From contig NZ_NOKT01000044.1 of assembly GCF_002237655.1 (NCBI RefSeq), positions 1 through 47,655 on the forward strand: 47,655 nucleotides of DNA. The letters run 5' to 3'. Below are positions 32,631-41,810 of the stretch, piece after piece (the stretch's first letter is position 1; every line of letters begins with the position of its first letter). Source of the DNA: Streptomyces sp. XY006 (GTDB lineage: Bacteria; Actinomycetota; Actinomycetes; Streptomycetales; Streptomycetaceae). The translations under genes and the position numbers were made by a program. The notes beneath the pieces are model-generated. The model did not search any database and had not been told where the DNA came from. It saw only the letters and a list, made by a program, of their open reading frames with translations.

Positions 32631-35600
32631 GTGCCAGCCCGACTCACCGACCCCGAACAGCTCAAAGAGCTCCTCGGCATCCCGTTCACCCCGGAGCAGA
32701 CGGCCTGCATCACCGCGCCGCCCGCTCCCCAGGTGATCGTCGCCGGGGCCGGCTCGGGCAAGACGACGGTGATGGCGGCACGCGTGGTGTGGCTGGTCGG
32801 CACCGGCCAGGTCGCCCCGGAGCAGGTGCTGGGCCTCACTTTCACCAACAAGGCCGCCGCCGAACTCGCCGAGCGCGTCCGCAAGGCACTGATCAAGGCC
32901 GGCGTCACCGACCCGGACGTCATCGACCCGGACAACCCGCCGGGCGAGCCGGTGATCTCCACGTACCACGCCTTCGCGGGGCGTCTGCTGACCGACCATG
33001 GGCTGCGCATCGGCCTGGAGCCCACGTCCCGGCTGCTCGCCGACGCCACCCGCTTCCAGCTCGCCGCGCGCGTGCTGCGCGAGTCACCCGGCCCCTACCC
33101 CGCCCTCACCCGCTCCTTCCCGGACCTCGTCGGCGACCTGCTCGCCCTGGACGCCGAGCTCTCCGAGCACCTCGTACGCCCCGAGTCCCTGCGCGCGTAC
33201 GACGCCGAGCTGCTGCTGACGCTGCGCGGCGCCAAGCTCACCAACGCCGATCTGCGCAAGGTGCCCGAGGCGGCCGCCGCACGCCGGGAGCTGGCCGAGC
33301 TGGTGACCCGCTACCGGGCCGCCAAGCGCGAACGGGACCTGCTCGACTTCGGCGACCAGATCGCCCTGTCGGCCCGGCTCGCGAAGATCCCCGAGGTGGG
33401 CCGCGTCCTGCGCGACGAGTTCCGGGTGGTCCTCCTCGACGAGTACCAGGACACCTCGGTCGCCCAACGCGTACTCCTAGCGGGCCTGTTCGGCGAGGGC
33501 ACCGGTCACCCCGTCACCGCCGTCGGCGACCCCTGCCAGGCGATCTACGGCTGGCGCGGCGCCTCCGTCGCCAACCTCGACGACTTCCCCGAGCACTTCG
33601 CCCACGCCGACGGCCGCCCCGCGACCCGGCAGGCGCTCAGCGAGAACCGCCGCAGCGGGGGCCGCCTCCTCGACCTCGCCAACGGCCTCGCCGAGCCCCT
33701 GCGCGCCCTGCACGCGGGCGTGGAGGCCCTCCGCCCCGCCCCCGGGGCCGAACGCGACGGCATGGTCCGCTGCGCCCTGCTGCGCACCCACGCCGAGGAG
33801 ATCGACTGGGCCGCCGACTCCGTCGCCCACCTCGTCCGCACCGGGACGGCACCCGGTGAGATCGCCGTCCTGTGCCGCACGGCGACCGACTTCGCCGAGA
33901 TCCAGGGCGCCCTGGTCGCCCGGGACATTCCGGTCGAGGTCGTCGGCCTGTCCGGACTGCTGCACCTGCCCGAGATCGCCGACCTCGTCGCCGTCTGCGA
34001 GGTCCTCCAGGACCCCGGTGCCAACGCCTCCCTGGTGCGCCTGCTGACCGGGCCGCGCTGGCGCATCGGCCCCCGTGACCTCGCCCTGCTGGGGCGGCGC
34101 GCCCGGCTGCTGGTGTCCCACGCGCGCGTGGAGGGCGACGACGACCCGGACCGGCGCCTCGCCGAGGCCGTCGAGGGGGTCGACCCCGCCGAGGTGATCT
34201 CGCTCGCGGACGCGCTCGACACGTTCCTGGAAACGCCCCTCGACGGCCGTGGGGACGACGACGGACTGCCCTTCTCGCCCGACGCGCGCGTGCGCTTCGC
34301 CCGGCTCGCCACCGAGCTGCGCGAGCTGCGCCGCTCCCTGGCCGACCCGCTGATGGACGTCCTGCACCGGGTCCTCGCCGTCACCGGCCTGGAGGTCGAG
34401 CTGTCGGCGTCCCCGCACGCCCTGGCCGCCCGCCGCCGCGAGACCCTGTCCAACTTCCTGGACGTCGCCGCCTCCTTCGCCGCCGGTGACAACGAGGCCA
34501 CCCTGCTCGCCTTCCTGGGCTTCCTGCGCACCGCCGCCCAGTACGAGAAGGGCCTCGACAACGCCCTGCCCGGCGGCGAGAACACCGTCAAGGTGCTCAC
34601 CGCCCACAAGTCCAAGGGCCTTGAGTGGGACGTCGTGGTCGTCCCCGGACTGGTCACCGGCACCTTCCCCAGCAGCCAGGGCCGCGAGAAGTGGACCTCC
34701 CAGGGCAAGGTCCTGCCGCACGCGCTGCGCGGCGACGCCGACACGCTGCCCGACGTGCCCTCCTGGGACGCCCGGGGCCTGAAGGCCTTCCACGAGGCCA
34801 TGAAGGACCACCAGCACACCGAGGAGCTCCGCCTCGGCTACGTCACCTTCACCCGCCCCCGGTCGCTGCTCCTGGGCTCGGGCCACTGGTGGGGCCCCAC
34901 CCAGAAGAAGCGCCGCGGCCCGTCCGCGTTCCTCCAGGCTCTCTACGAACACTGCGAGGCCGGGTACGGCGAGATCGAGGCCTGGGCGGACGAACCCGAG
35001 GAGGACGAGGAGAACCCGGTCCTGCACCAGGCCACCGCCGACCAGGTGTGGCCGCTGCCCCTGGACGAGGCCGCCCTGGCCCGCCGCCGCGCCGCCGCCG
35101 AGACCGTCCTGGCCCACCTGGAGGACCTCGCCTCCGGGCAGGACGCGCACCCCACCGCGGTGCACGACCCCGACGCCCTCGACGACCCGGAGTGGCCCCC
35201 GCCGCCCGAGGACGACGAGCCTCCGTACGACGAACCGGATCCCTTCGAGGCACCGGATCCGTTCGACGAGGCTTCCTTCGACGCGGATCCCTTCGATGCG
35301 GATCCCTTCGACGCGGACGCCTCGGACACGGACGCCTCGGACGATGACGCGCCCGCCGGCGACCGGCCCGCGGACCCCCGCCCCGCACACCGCCGCCCCA
35401 CCGTCCCCCACCAGGCGGCCCCTCCGGAGGCTTCGCGCCCCGGCAGCCGCCACCCCCGCCTCACGCCCGAGGAGGCTCGCACCGTCGCCTCCTGGGACCG
35501 CGACCTCGACGCCCTCACCGGCGAGCTGCTGCGCGCCCGCGACAGCGTCACCGAAGTGCCCCTGCCCGCGTCGCTCACGGCCTCCCAGCTGATGCACCTG

Positions 35601-36203
35601 GCCGCCGACCCGGACGGGTTCGCGCGGGAGCTGGCCCGCCCCATGCCGCGCCCGCCCCAGCCCGCCGCACGCCGCGGCACCCGCTTCCACGCCTGGGTCG
35701 AGGCACGCTTCGAAGAGCTCACCCTGCCGCTGCTGGAACCGGAGGAGCTCCCCGGCAGCGACGCCGAGATCGCCGACGAGCGGGATCTCGAGGCGCTCAA
35801 GGAGGCCTTCGAACGCACCGAGTACGCCCGCCGCACGCCCTACGGGGTGGAGACCCCCTTCCAGCTGGCCATCGCCGGCCGGGTCGTCCGGGGCCGGATC
35901 GACGCCGTCTACAAGCAGGGTGACGGGCCGGACGCGACGTACGAGATCGTCGACTGGAAGACCAGCCGCTCCCGCACCGCCGACCCGCTGCAGCTGGCCG
36001 TCTACCGCCTCGCCTGGGCCGAGCAGCAGGGCGTGCCGCTCGACAAGGTCACGGCGGCGTTCCTGTACGTGCGCGGCGGGGAGGTCGTACGCCCCCGGCA
36101 GCTGCCCGGCCGGGCCGCGCTGGAGCGGCTGCTGCTGGACGAGCCCTCGGGAGGGGAGTTCGGTGAGGAACCGCACTCCGAGGACATCGGCGCGGGCCGA
36201 TAG
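32631..36203 (+). CDS. adnB: AdnB-type helicase-nuclease
   Basis: A 1190-residue second UvrD-motor/RecB-nuclease subunit. Walker A GAGSGKTT is at 39-46, LTFTNKAA follows near 72, and Walker B DEYQD is at 270-274. The nuclease motif VDWKTSR has Asp1108 and Lys1110. It lacks the four-Cys cluster of the first subunit. Between motor and nuclease lies a strongly acidic linker (about 847-937) with DPFDAD-type repeats. The GTG at 32631 (VPARLTDPEQL) is chosen; another GTG 8 codons upstream is possible. Neither has a Shine-Dalgarno. With adnA it should form the heterodimer that degrades DNA ends before RecA loading. Confidence 0.92.
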   Translation: MPARLTDPEQLKELLGIPFTPEQTACITAPPAPQVIVAGAGSGKTTVMAARVVWLVGTGQVAPEQVLGLTFTNKAAAELAERVRKALIKAGVTDPDVIDPDNPPGEPVISTYHAFAGRLLTDHGLRIGLEPTSRLLADATRFQLAARVLRESPGPYPALTRSFPDLVGDLLALDAELSEHLVRPESLRAYDAELLLTLRGAKLTNADLRKVPEAAAARRELAELVTRYRAAKRERDLLDFGDQIALSARLAKIPEVGRVLRDEFRVVLLDEYQDTSVAQRVLLAGLFGEGTGHPVTAVGDPCQAIYGWRGASVANLDDFPEHFAHADGRPATRQALSENRRSGGRLLDLANGLAEPLRALHAGVEALRPAPGAERDGMVRCALLRTHAEEIDWAADSVAHLVRTGTAPGEIAVLCRTATDFAEIQGALVARDIPVEVVGLSGLLHLPEIADLVAVCEVLQDPGANASLVRLLTGPRWRIGPRDLALLGRRARLLVSHARVEGDDDPDRRLAEAVEGVDPAEVISLADALDTFLETPLDGRGDDDGLPFSPDARVRFARLATELRELRRSLADPLMDVLHRVLAVTGLEVELSASPHALAARRRETLSNFLDVAASFAAGDNEATLLAFLGFLRTAAQYEKGLDNALPGGENTVKVLTAHKSKGLEWDVVVVPGLVTGTFPSSQGREKWTSQGKVLPHALRGDADTLPDVPSWDARGLKAFHEAMKDHQHTEELRLGYVTFTRPRSLLLGSGHWWGPTQKKRRGPSAFLQALYEHCEAGYGEIEAWADEPEEDEENPVLHQATADQVWPLPLDEAALARRRAAAETVLAHLEDLASGQDAHPTAVHDPDALDDPEWPPPPEDDEPPYDEPDPFEAPDPFDEASFDADPFDADPFDADASDTDASDDDAPAGDRPADPRPAHRRPTVPHQAAPPEASRPGSRHPRLTPEEARTVASWDRDLDALTGELLRARDSVTEVPLPASLTASQLMHLAADPDGFARELARPMPRPPQPAARRGTRFHAWVEARFEELTLPLLEPEELPGSDAEIADERDLEALKEAFERTEYARRTPYGVETPFQLAIAGRVVRGRIDAVYKQGDGPDATYEIVDWKTSRSRTADPLQLAVYRLAWAEQQGVPLDKVTAAFLYVRGGEVVRPRQLPGRAALERLLLDEPSGGEFGEEPHSEDIGAGR
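35225..35345. repeat. 15-nt repeats coding an acidic linker in adnB
   Basis: Tandem 15-nt units of the form GACGCGGATCCCTTC and variants encode DADPF/DADAS pentapeptides. They contain several GGATCC sites and keep the frame. Confidence 0.75.
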
Positions 36204-36206
36204 GCT
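36201..36206 (+). promoter_or_regulatory. Candidate -10 box, leaderless M20 peptidase mRNA
   Basis: TAGGCT ends 7 nt before the ATG at 36214, overlaps the adnB stop codon, and no Shine-Dalgarno is present. Confidence 0.45.
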
Positions 36207-36213
36207 CGTGACC

Positions 36214-37617
36214 ATGAGCCAGACCCCGGACAGCGTCGTCCGTCAGTACATCCAGCAGCACCGCGACGCCTTCCTCGACGACCTCGCCGAGTGGCTGCGC
36301 ATCCCGTCGGTCTCGGCCCAGCCCGACCACGCGCCCGACGTACGACGCAGCGCCGACTGGCTCGCCGCCAAGCTGACGGAGACCGGCTTCCCGACGGCCG
36401 AGGTCTGGCCGACCCCGGGCGCGCCCGCCGTCTACGCCGAGTGGCCCTCCGACGATCCGCAGGCACCCACCGTGCTGGTCTACGGCCACCACGACGTGCA
36501 GCCCGCCGCCCGGGAGGACGGCTGGGACAGCGAGCCCTTCGCGCCCGAGATCCGCGGCAACCGCCTCTACGCGCGCGGGGCGGCCGACGACAAGGGCCAG
36601 GTCTTCTTCCACACCCTGGGGGTCCGCGCCCACCTCGCCGCCACCGGCCGCACCGCTCCCGCCGTGCACCTCAAGCTGCTGATCGAGGGCGAGGAGGAGT
36701 CCGGCTCGCCGCACTTCCGGGCCCTGGTCGAGCAGCAGGCCGAGCGGCTCGCCGCGGACGCCGTGATCGTCTCCGACACCGGCATGTGGTCCGAGGACAC
36801 CCCCACGGTGTGCACGGGCATGCGCGGCCTCGCCGAGTGTGAGATACGGCTGCACGGCCCCGACCAGGACATCCACTCCGGTTCCTTCGGCGGCGCGGTG
36901 CCCAACCCGGCGACGGCCGCCGCCCGCCTGGTCGCCGCGCTGCACGACGAGCACGCGCGCGTGGCGATCCCCGGCTTCTACGACGGCGTCGTAGAACTGA
37001 CCGACCGCGAACGCGCTCTCTTCGCCGAGCTGCCCTTCGACGAGGAGCGGTGGCTGCGCACGGCCAAGTCGCACGCCACCCGGGGCGAGGCCGGCTTCAC
37101 GACTCTGGAGCGCGTCTGGGCCCGCCCGACGGCCGAGGTCAACGGCATCGGCGGCGGCTACCAGGGCCCCGGCAGCAAGACGATCATCCCGTCCTCCGCC
37201 ATGGTGAAGCTGTCCTTCCGGCTGGTCGCGGGCCAGGACCCCGACCACGTGGAGAAGGCCGTCCGCGCCTGGGCCGAGCAGCAGGTGCCCGCCGGGATCC
37301 GCTGTGAGCTCACGTTCAGCGGGGCCACGCGCCCGTGCCTGACGCCGCTGGACCACCCGGCGCTGCAGTCGGTGGTCCGCGCGATGGGCCGGGCCTTCGG
37401 CGAGACCGTGCGCTTCACCCGCGAGGGCGGCTCCGGACCCGCGGCCGACCTCCAGGACGTCCTCGGCGCCCCGGTGCTGTTCCTCGGCATCTCCGTCCCC
37501 TCCGACGGCTGGCACGCACCGAACGAGAAAGTCGAAGTCGACCTGCTCCTCAAGGGCGTCGAGACCACCGCGTACCTGTGGGGTGACCTCGCCGAGCACT
37601 GGCGTCACGCGCCCTGA
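36214..37617 (+). CDS. M20 family zinc dipeptidase
   Basis: A 467-residue cytoplasmic metallopeptidase of the M20 family (dipeptidase/CNDP-like). The metal ligands visible in order are His92 in GHHDVQP, the Asp in GAADDKGQ, the Glu pair in EGEEESGS (catalytic Glu then ligand), the Asp in VSDTGMWS, and the His in GWHAPNEKV near the C-terminus. The dimerisation domain (about 200-320) contains the conserved DIHSGSFGG segment. It probably hydrolyses dipeptides. The start lies 10 nt after the adnB stop. The mycobacterial block has a potassium-channel-like gene (Rv3200c) at this point instead, so this is a lineage difference. Confidence 0.93.
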   Translation: MSQTPDSVVRQYIQQHRDAFLDDLAEWLRIPSVSAQPDHAPDVRRSADWLAAKLTETGFPTAEVWPTPGAPAVYAEWPSDDPQAPTVLVYGHHDVQPAAREDGWDSEPFAPEIRGNRLYARGAADDKGQVFFHTLGVRAHLAATGRTAPAVHLKLLIEGEEESGSPHFRALVEQQAERLAADAVIVSDTGMWSEDTPTVCTGMRGLAECEIRLHGPDQDIHSGSFGGAVPNPATAAARLVAALHDEHARVAIPGFYDGVVELTDRERALFAELPFDEERWLRTAKSHATRGEAGFTTLERVWARPTAEVNGIGGGYQGPGSKTIIPSSAMVKLSFRLVAGQDPDHVEKAVRAWAEQQVPAGIRCELTFSGATRPCLTPLDHPALQSVVRAMGRAFGETVRFTREGGSGPAADLQDVLGAPVLFLGISVPSDGWHAPNEKVEVDLLLKGVETTAYLWGDLAEHWRHAP

Positions 37618-37773
37618 GCGCCGTCCGCCGTCCGGACCGGCCACGCGCGCGGGGCACACTGGAAGGGCCCGCCCCGCACCGCACGAGCCCGCCGGAACCG
37701 GTCGTCTCCCGCCGCACATCCCGCCGAACAGCCGCCGAACCCAACCGTTCCACAGGGGGAGTTGGAAGCACCC

Positions 37774-38718
37774 GTGACCACCTGGACCGACCACAACGCC
37801 GACCGGCCCATCTCGCTCACCGCCCCGAGCGGCATCGACCGGGCCGCCCACCACCGGCTCGACGAGGCCTGGCTCGCGGCGGCGTGGAGCCACCCCTCCA
37901 CGCGCTGCTTCGTGGTCTCCGGCGGCCAGGTCCTCATCGACGAGACGGCGGACGGCCGCACCGAACTCGTCATGACCCCCTCCTTCGAAGCCCCCCTCAC
38001 CGAGGCGCACCGCTACTTCCTCGGCATCGACGAGGACGGCGTCAGCTACTTCGCCCTGCAGAAGGACGCGCTGCCCGGGCGGATGGACCAGTCCGCGCGC
38101 CCCGCGGGCCTGCGCGAGGCGGGACTGCTGCTGTCGGCGCGGGACGTGGGCCTGATGGTGCACGCGGTCGGCCTGGAGAACTGGCAGCGCACCCACCGCT
38201 TCTGCTCGCGCTGCGGCGAGCGCACGGTGATCGCCGCGGCCGGTCACATCCGCCGCTGCCCCGCCTGCGGCGCCGAGCACTACCCGCGCACCGACCCGGC
38301 CGTGATCATGGCCGTGACCGACGAGGAGGACCGCCTCCTGCTCGGCCGCCAGGTCCACTGGCCCGAGGGCCGCTTCTCCACGCTCGCCGGATTCGTCGAG
38401 CCCGGCGAGTCCATCGAGCAGTCGGTGCGGCGCGAGGTCCACGAGGAGGTCGGCATCACCGTCGGACAGGTCGAGTACGTCGCCAGCCAGCCCTGGCCGT
38501 TCCCGTCCAGCCTGATGCTGGGCTTCCTGGCCCGCGCCACCACGACCGAGATCGACGTCGACGGCGACGAGATCCAGGAGGCCCGCTGGTTCTCCCGCGA
38601 CGAGCTGCGCGCCGCGTTCGAGTCCGGCGAGGTGCTCCCGCCCTACGGCATCTCGATCGCGGCCCGCCTGATCGAGCTCTGGTACGGCAAGCCGCTCCCG
38701 ACCCGCACGGTCGCCTGA
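37774..38718 (+). CDS. nudC: NADH pyrophosphatase / NAD-cap hydrolase NudC
   Basis: A 314-residue Nudix enzyme that hydrolyses NADH and NAD-capped RNA. The zinc ribbon has Cys144, Cys147, Cys162 and Cys165. The Nudix box starts at Gly206 (GFVEPGESIEQS, then RREVHEEVG). The NudC signature SQPWPFPSS follows near 240. The GTG at 37774 has GGAAG 5 nt upstream; a TTG 4 codons earlier abuts a G-run and is less likely. It stands 156 nt after the M20 gene and can have its own promoter. Mycobacterial NudC acts on isoniazid-NAD adducts and lies in the same gene block. Confidence 0.95.
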   Translation: MTTWTDHNADRPISLTAPSGIDRAAHHRLDEAWLAAAWSHPSTRCFVVSGGQVLIDETADGRTELVMTPSFEAPLTEAHRYFLGIDEDGVSYFALQKDALPGRMDQSARPAGLREAGLLLSARDVGLMVHAVGLENWQRTHRFCSRCGERTVIAAAGHIRRCPACGAEHYPRTDPAVIMAVTDEEDRLLLGRQVHWPEGRFSTLAGFVEPGESIEQSVRREVHEEVGITVGQVEYVASQPWPFPSSLMLGFLARATTTEIDVDGDEIQEARWFSRDELRAAFESGEVLPPYGISIAARLIELWYGKPLPTRTVA

Positions 38719-38821
38719 CGGATCGCCCGGCGGAGCCCGACCGCATGGCCGACCCGTACGGGAACCACCACGTCCACCACCACCCGGCAGTGCCCGCGGC
38801 CACGCGCGCGTGCCGGGCAAC

Positions 38822-39028
38822 GTGACGTACGGCCCGGCCGGCGTGCCCAGGGAGGACGCGCACCCGCCATGGGCGGAGATCCGCCGCGCGGCGCGGCGGC
38901 TGCTGCCCGGCTGCGCGGTCCGCCGCACGCTGCTGTGGCGCTACGACCTGGTGTGGGACAGACCACGAGAAGGCGGCCCCGAGCACGCTGCTCGGGACCG
39001 CCTTCGCGTACCTTCACGCGGCGACTAG
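38822..39028 (+). CDS. Possible small basic protein gene between nudC and mrx1
   Basis: A 68-codon frame from GTG at 38822. Its first ~48 codons have the very high GC3 of real genes and encode a basic protein (PPWAEIRRAARRLLPG, then LLWRYDLVWDRP). The bias then falls away and the last 20 codons run through the terminator hairpin and over the mrx1 stop. It could be a real small gene, a gene that has lost its proper end, or a remnant. There is no clear Shine-Dalgarno. Confidence 0.38.
   Translation: MTYGPAGVPREDAHPPWAEIRRAARRLLPGCAVRRTLLWRYDLVWDRPREGGPEHAARDRLRVPSRGD
38969..39005. terminator. Terminator hairpin downstream of mrx1
   Basis: Two stacked 8-bp stems (38969-38976 with 38998-39005, and 38978-38985 with 38989-38996) are separated by one mismatch, with a 3-nt loop. 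It lies between convergent nudC and mrx1 and can serve both. Confidence 0.85.
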
Positions 39029-39267
39029 GCGCCGATCTTCTGCTTCACCTGAGCCAGCGACGGGTTGGTGAGGGTGGAGCCGTCCGGGAACAGAACGGTG
39101 GGCACCGTCTGGTTGCCGCCGTTGGCCTTCTCCACGAACGCGGCGGACTCCGGGTCCTGCTCGATGTTGATCTCGGTGTACGCGATGCCCTCGCGGTCCA
39201 TCTGGCTCTTCAGCCGGCGGCAGTAGCCGCACCACGTGGTGCTGTACATCGTCACAGTGCCCAGCAT
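39025..39267 (-). CDS. mrx1: Mycoredoxin (Mrx1)
   Basis: An 80-residue glutaredoxin-fold protein that uses mycothiol to reduce mixed disulfides. The active site is Cys13-Gly-Tyr-Cys16 (TWCGYC). The cis-Pro strand QTVPTVLF and the later DGSTLTNPS region match the family. The ATG at 39267 has GAAGGAG 10 nt upstream. It is the only minus-strand gene between nudC and uvrD2. Convergence on nudC and divergence from uvrD2 mean it has its own promoter in the 180-bp gap. Confidence 0.95.
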   Translation of the reverse strand: MLGTVTMYSTTWCGYCRRLKSQMDREGIAYTEINIEQDPESAAFVEKANGGNQTVPTVLFPDGSTLTNPSLAQVKQKIGA

Positions 39268-39450
39268 GTCTCTGGCGCTCCTTCGGTGGCTCGGGGACGG
39301 GTTCGCAGTGGGTGGAACGTATGTGAAACGTCCACCATTCCCGGGTCCCCGGCCCTGCCGGACGTGACGCCTGCCGCATTAGTACGACTATCAGGGCCCG
39401 CCTGTGGACAACCGGCACGGCCGTCTCGCGCGACCTGGCAGCATGGCGGT

Positions 39451-41646
39451 GTGACAGCAGCAACGCACTCCACCCTGTTCCCGCAGGTACCGGACTCGGC
39501 CGACGCGGTGCTCGACGGGCTCGACCCCGAGCAGCGCGAGGTGGCCACCGCCCTGCACGGTCCGGTGTGCGTCCTGGCGGGCGCGGGCACGGGCAAGACC
39601 CGGGCCATCACCCACCGCATCGCCTACGGAGTGCGCGCCGGCATCCTCCAGCCGTCCAGCGTGCTCGCCGTCACCTTCACCAACCGCGCCGCCGGGGAGA
39701 TGCGCGGCCGGCTCCGCCAGCTCGGCGCCGGGGGCGTGCAGGCGCGCACGTTCCACTCGGCCGCCCTGCGCCAGCTGCAGTACTTCTGGCCCAAGGCCAT
39801 CGGCGGATCCATGCCCCGGCTCGTCGACCGCAAGATCCAGCTCGTCGCCGACGCGGCCGCCGCCTGCCGCATCCGCCTCGACCGCGGCGAGCTGCGCGAC
39901 GTCACCGCCGAGATCGAATGGTCCAAGGTCACCCAGACCGTCCCCGCCGACTACGCGCCCGCCGCCGCCAAGGCCGGCCGCGAGGCCCCCCGCGACCCGG
40001 CCGAGATCGCCCAGCTCTACGCCGCCTACGAGGACGTCAAACGCGAGCGCTCCGTCATCGACTTCGAGGACGTGCTCCTGCTGACCGTGGCCGTCCTCCA
40101 GGACCGGCACGACATCGCAGAACAGGTCCGCGCCCAGTACCAGCACTTCGTGGTCGACGAGTACCAGGACGTCAGCCCCCTCCAGCAGCGCCTGCTGGAG
40201 CTGTGGCTGGGCGAGCGGGACGACCTGTGCGTGGTGGGGGACGCCAGCCAGACGATCTACTCCTTCACCGGAGCCACCCCCGACCACCTGCTCGACTTCC
40301 GCACCCGCCACCCGGGAGCCACCGTCGTCAAGCTGGTCCGCGACTACCGCTCCACCCCCCAGGTCGTCCACCTCGCCAACGGTCTGCTCGCCCAGGCGAG
40401 GGGCCGCGCCGCCGACCACCGCCTTGAGCTCGTCTCCCAACGCCCCCCGGGCCCCGAGCCGGTCTACACGGAGTACACCGACGAGCCCGCCGAGGCGGAG
40501 GGCGCGGCCCGCCGCATCCGCGAGCTGATGGACGCGGGCGTCCCCGCCGCCGAGATCGCCGTCCTCTTCCGTACGAACGCGCAGTCCGAGACCTACGAGC
40601 AGGCCCTCGCCGACGCCGGAGTGCCCTACCAGCTGCGCGGCGCCGAGCGGTTCTTCGACCGCCCGGAGGTGCGCAAGGCGGGCGTCGCCCTGCGCGGCGC
40701 CGCCCGCTTCGGCGGCAACGACTCCCTCCTGGACGACGCCGTCGACCTGCCCTCCCAGGTGCGCGCCGTGCTGTCGGGGGAGGGCTGGACGCCGCAGCCC
40801 CCGGCCGGCTCCGGCGCCGTGCGGGAGCGCTGGGAGTCCCTGGCCGCCCTGGTCAACCTCGCCCAGGACTTCGCCGCCGCCAAACCGGGCGCCACCCTGG
40901 CGGACCTCGTCGCCGAGCTCGACGAGCGGGCCAACGCCCAGCACGCCCCCACCGTGCAGGGCGTCACCCTCGCCTCCCTGCACTCGGCCAAGGGCCTGGA
41001 GTGGGACGTGGTGTTCCTCGTCGGCGTCGCCGAGGGGATGATGCCGATCACCTACGCCAAGACCGACGAGCAGATCGAGGAGGAGCGCCGCCTGCTGTAC
41101 GTCGGCGTCACCCGCGCGCGGGAACGCCTCCATCTCTCCTGGGCCCTCTCCCGGTCACCCGGCGGCCGCCCCAGCCGCCGCCCCAGCCGTTTCCTCGACG
41201 GTCTGCGCCCGGGCTCGACGGCCACGACCGGCCGCACATCCGCGGGCGGCGCGGGCGGAATCGAGCGTGGCATTCCCGGAACCAGGGGCTCCGCCCCGAG
41301 ACGGGTCCAGCGCACCCCCGCCCGCTGCCGCGTCTGCGGCCGCACGCTCACCGACGCGGGCGAGATGAAGCTGATGCGCTGTGACGACTGCCCCTCCGAC
41401 ATGAACGAGGGGCTGTACGAGCGGCTCCGCGAGTGGCGCGCCGACCAGGCACGGAGCAGCGGCCAGCCGGCCTTTTGCGTGTTCACCGACAGGACGCTGA
41501 TGGCGATCGCCGAGACCGCCCCCGACGACGAACACGAGCTCGCGCGCATCCCGGGCGTAGGCATGCGCAAGCTCACCCGGTACGGAGCCGATGTTCTGGC
41601 CATCTGCGCAGGCCAGTACCCCGAGGCGGGCGCAGATCAGGACTGA
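39451..41646 (+). CDS. uvrD2: UvrD2 DNA helicase with tetracysteine and HRDC domain
   Basis: A 731-residue superfamily 1 helicase. Walker A GAGTGKT starts at 44 and Walker B is DEYQD at 236-240. After the motor come a short Gly/Arg/Ser-rich linker (about 580-620), a tetracysteine motif (Cys626, Cys629, Cys644, Cys647) and an HRDC domain (about 660-725), which is the actinobacterial UvrD2 layout. The GTG at 39451 is chosen because it gives the usual N-terminus before LDPEQREVA; the frame is open far upstream but there overlaps mrx1 on the other strand. No Shine-Dalgarno is seen, so the mRNA may be leaderless. Confidence 0.95.
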   Translation: MTAATHSTLFPQVPDSADAVLDGLDPEQREVATALHGPVCVLAGAGTGKTRAITHRIAYGVRAGILQPSSVLAVTFTNRAAGEMRGRLRQLGAGGVQARTFHSAALRQLQYFWPKAIGGSMPRLVDRKIQLVADAAAACRIRLDRGELRDVTAEIEWSKVTQTVPADYAPAAAKAGREAPRDPAEIAQLYAAYEDVKRERSVIDFEDVLLLTVAVLQDRHDIAEQVRAQYQHFVVDEYQDVSPLQQRLLELWLGERDDLCVVGDASQTIYSFTGATPDHLLDFRTRHPGATVVKLVRDYRSTPQVVHLANGLLAQARGRAADHRLELVSQRPPGPEPVYTEYTDEPAEAEGAARRIRELMDAGVPAAEIAVLFRTNAQSETYEQALADAGVPYQLRGAERFFDRPEVRKAGVALRGAARFGGNDSLLDDAVDLPSQVRAVLSGEGWTPQPPAGSGAVRERWESLAALVNLAQDFAAAKPGATLADLVAELDERANAQHAPTVQGVTLASLHSAKGLEWDVVFLVGVAEGMMPITYAKTDEQIEEERRLLYVGVTRARERLHLSWALSRSPGGRPSRRPSRFLDGLRPGSTATTGRTSAGGAGGIERGIPGTRGSAPRRVQRTPARCRVCGRTLTDAGEMKLMRCDDCPSDMNEGLYERLREWRADQARSSGQPAFCVFTDRTLMAIAETAPDDEHELARIPGVGMRKLTRYGADVLAICAGQYPEAGADQD

Positions 41647-41658
41647 CACGAACTCGTC

Positions 41659-41699
41659 GAAAAAATAGTTTGCGCATGCCCCAGCAATCCCCATAGGTT
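41659..41699 (+). promoter_or_regulatory. wblC promoter with WhiB7-type AT-rich element
   Basis: A -35 TTGCGC (41670-41675) and a -10 TAGGTT (41694-41699) are 18 nt apart. An A-rich block GAAAAAATAG (41659-41668) lies directly upstream of the -35. WhiB7/WblC proteins bind the minor groove of just such an AT-rich element next to the -35, so this fits autoregulation. It begins 13 nt after the uvrD2 stop. Confidence 0.8.
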
Positions 41700-41810
41700 C
41701 TTAGGCACGAGAGCAGCGGCCTTCTCGGAGGCCCTGATTCCGTGTTGTACTTGCATATCCGTCGGACTGGTTCACCCAGTCCCCCGAGACGCCGAGAGGA
41801 GGCGAGTCCA

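Noticed and set aside
38869..39450. N-terminal extension of UvrD2
   Set aside because: The frame is open but overlaps mrx1 on the other strand and its terminator; the conserved start of UvrD2 is at 39451.
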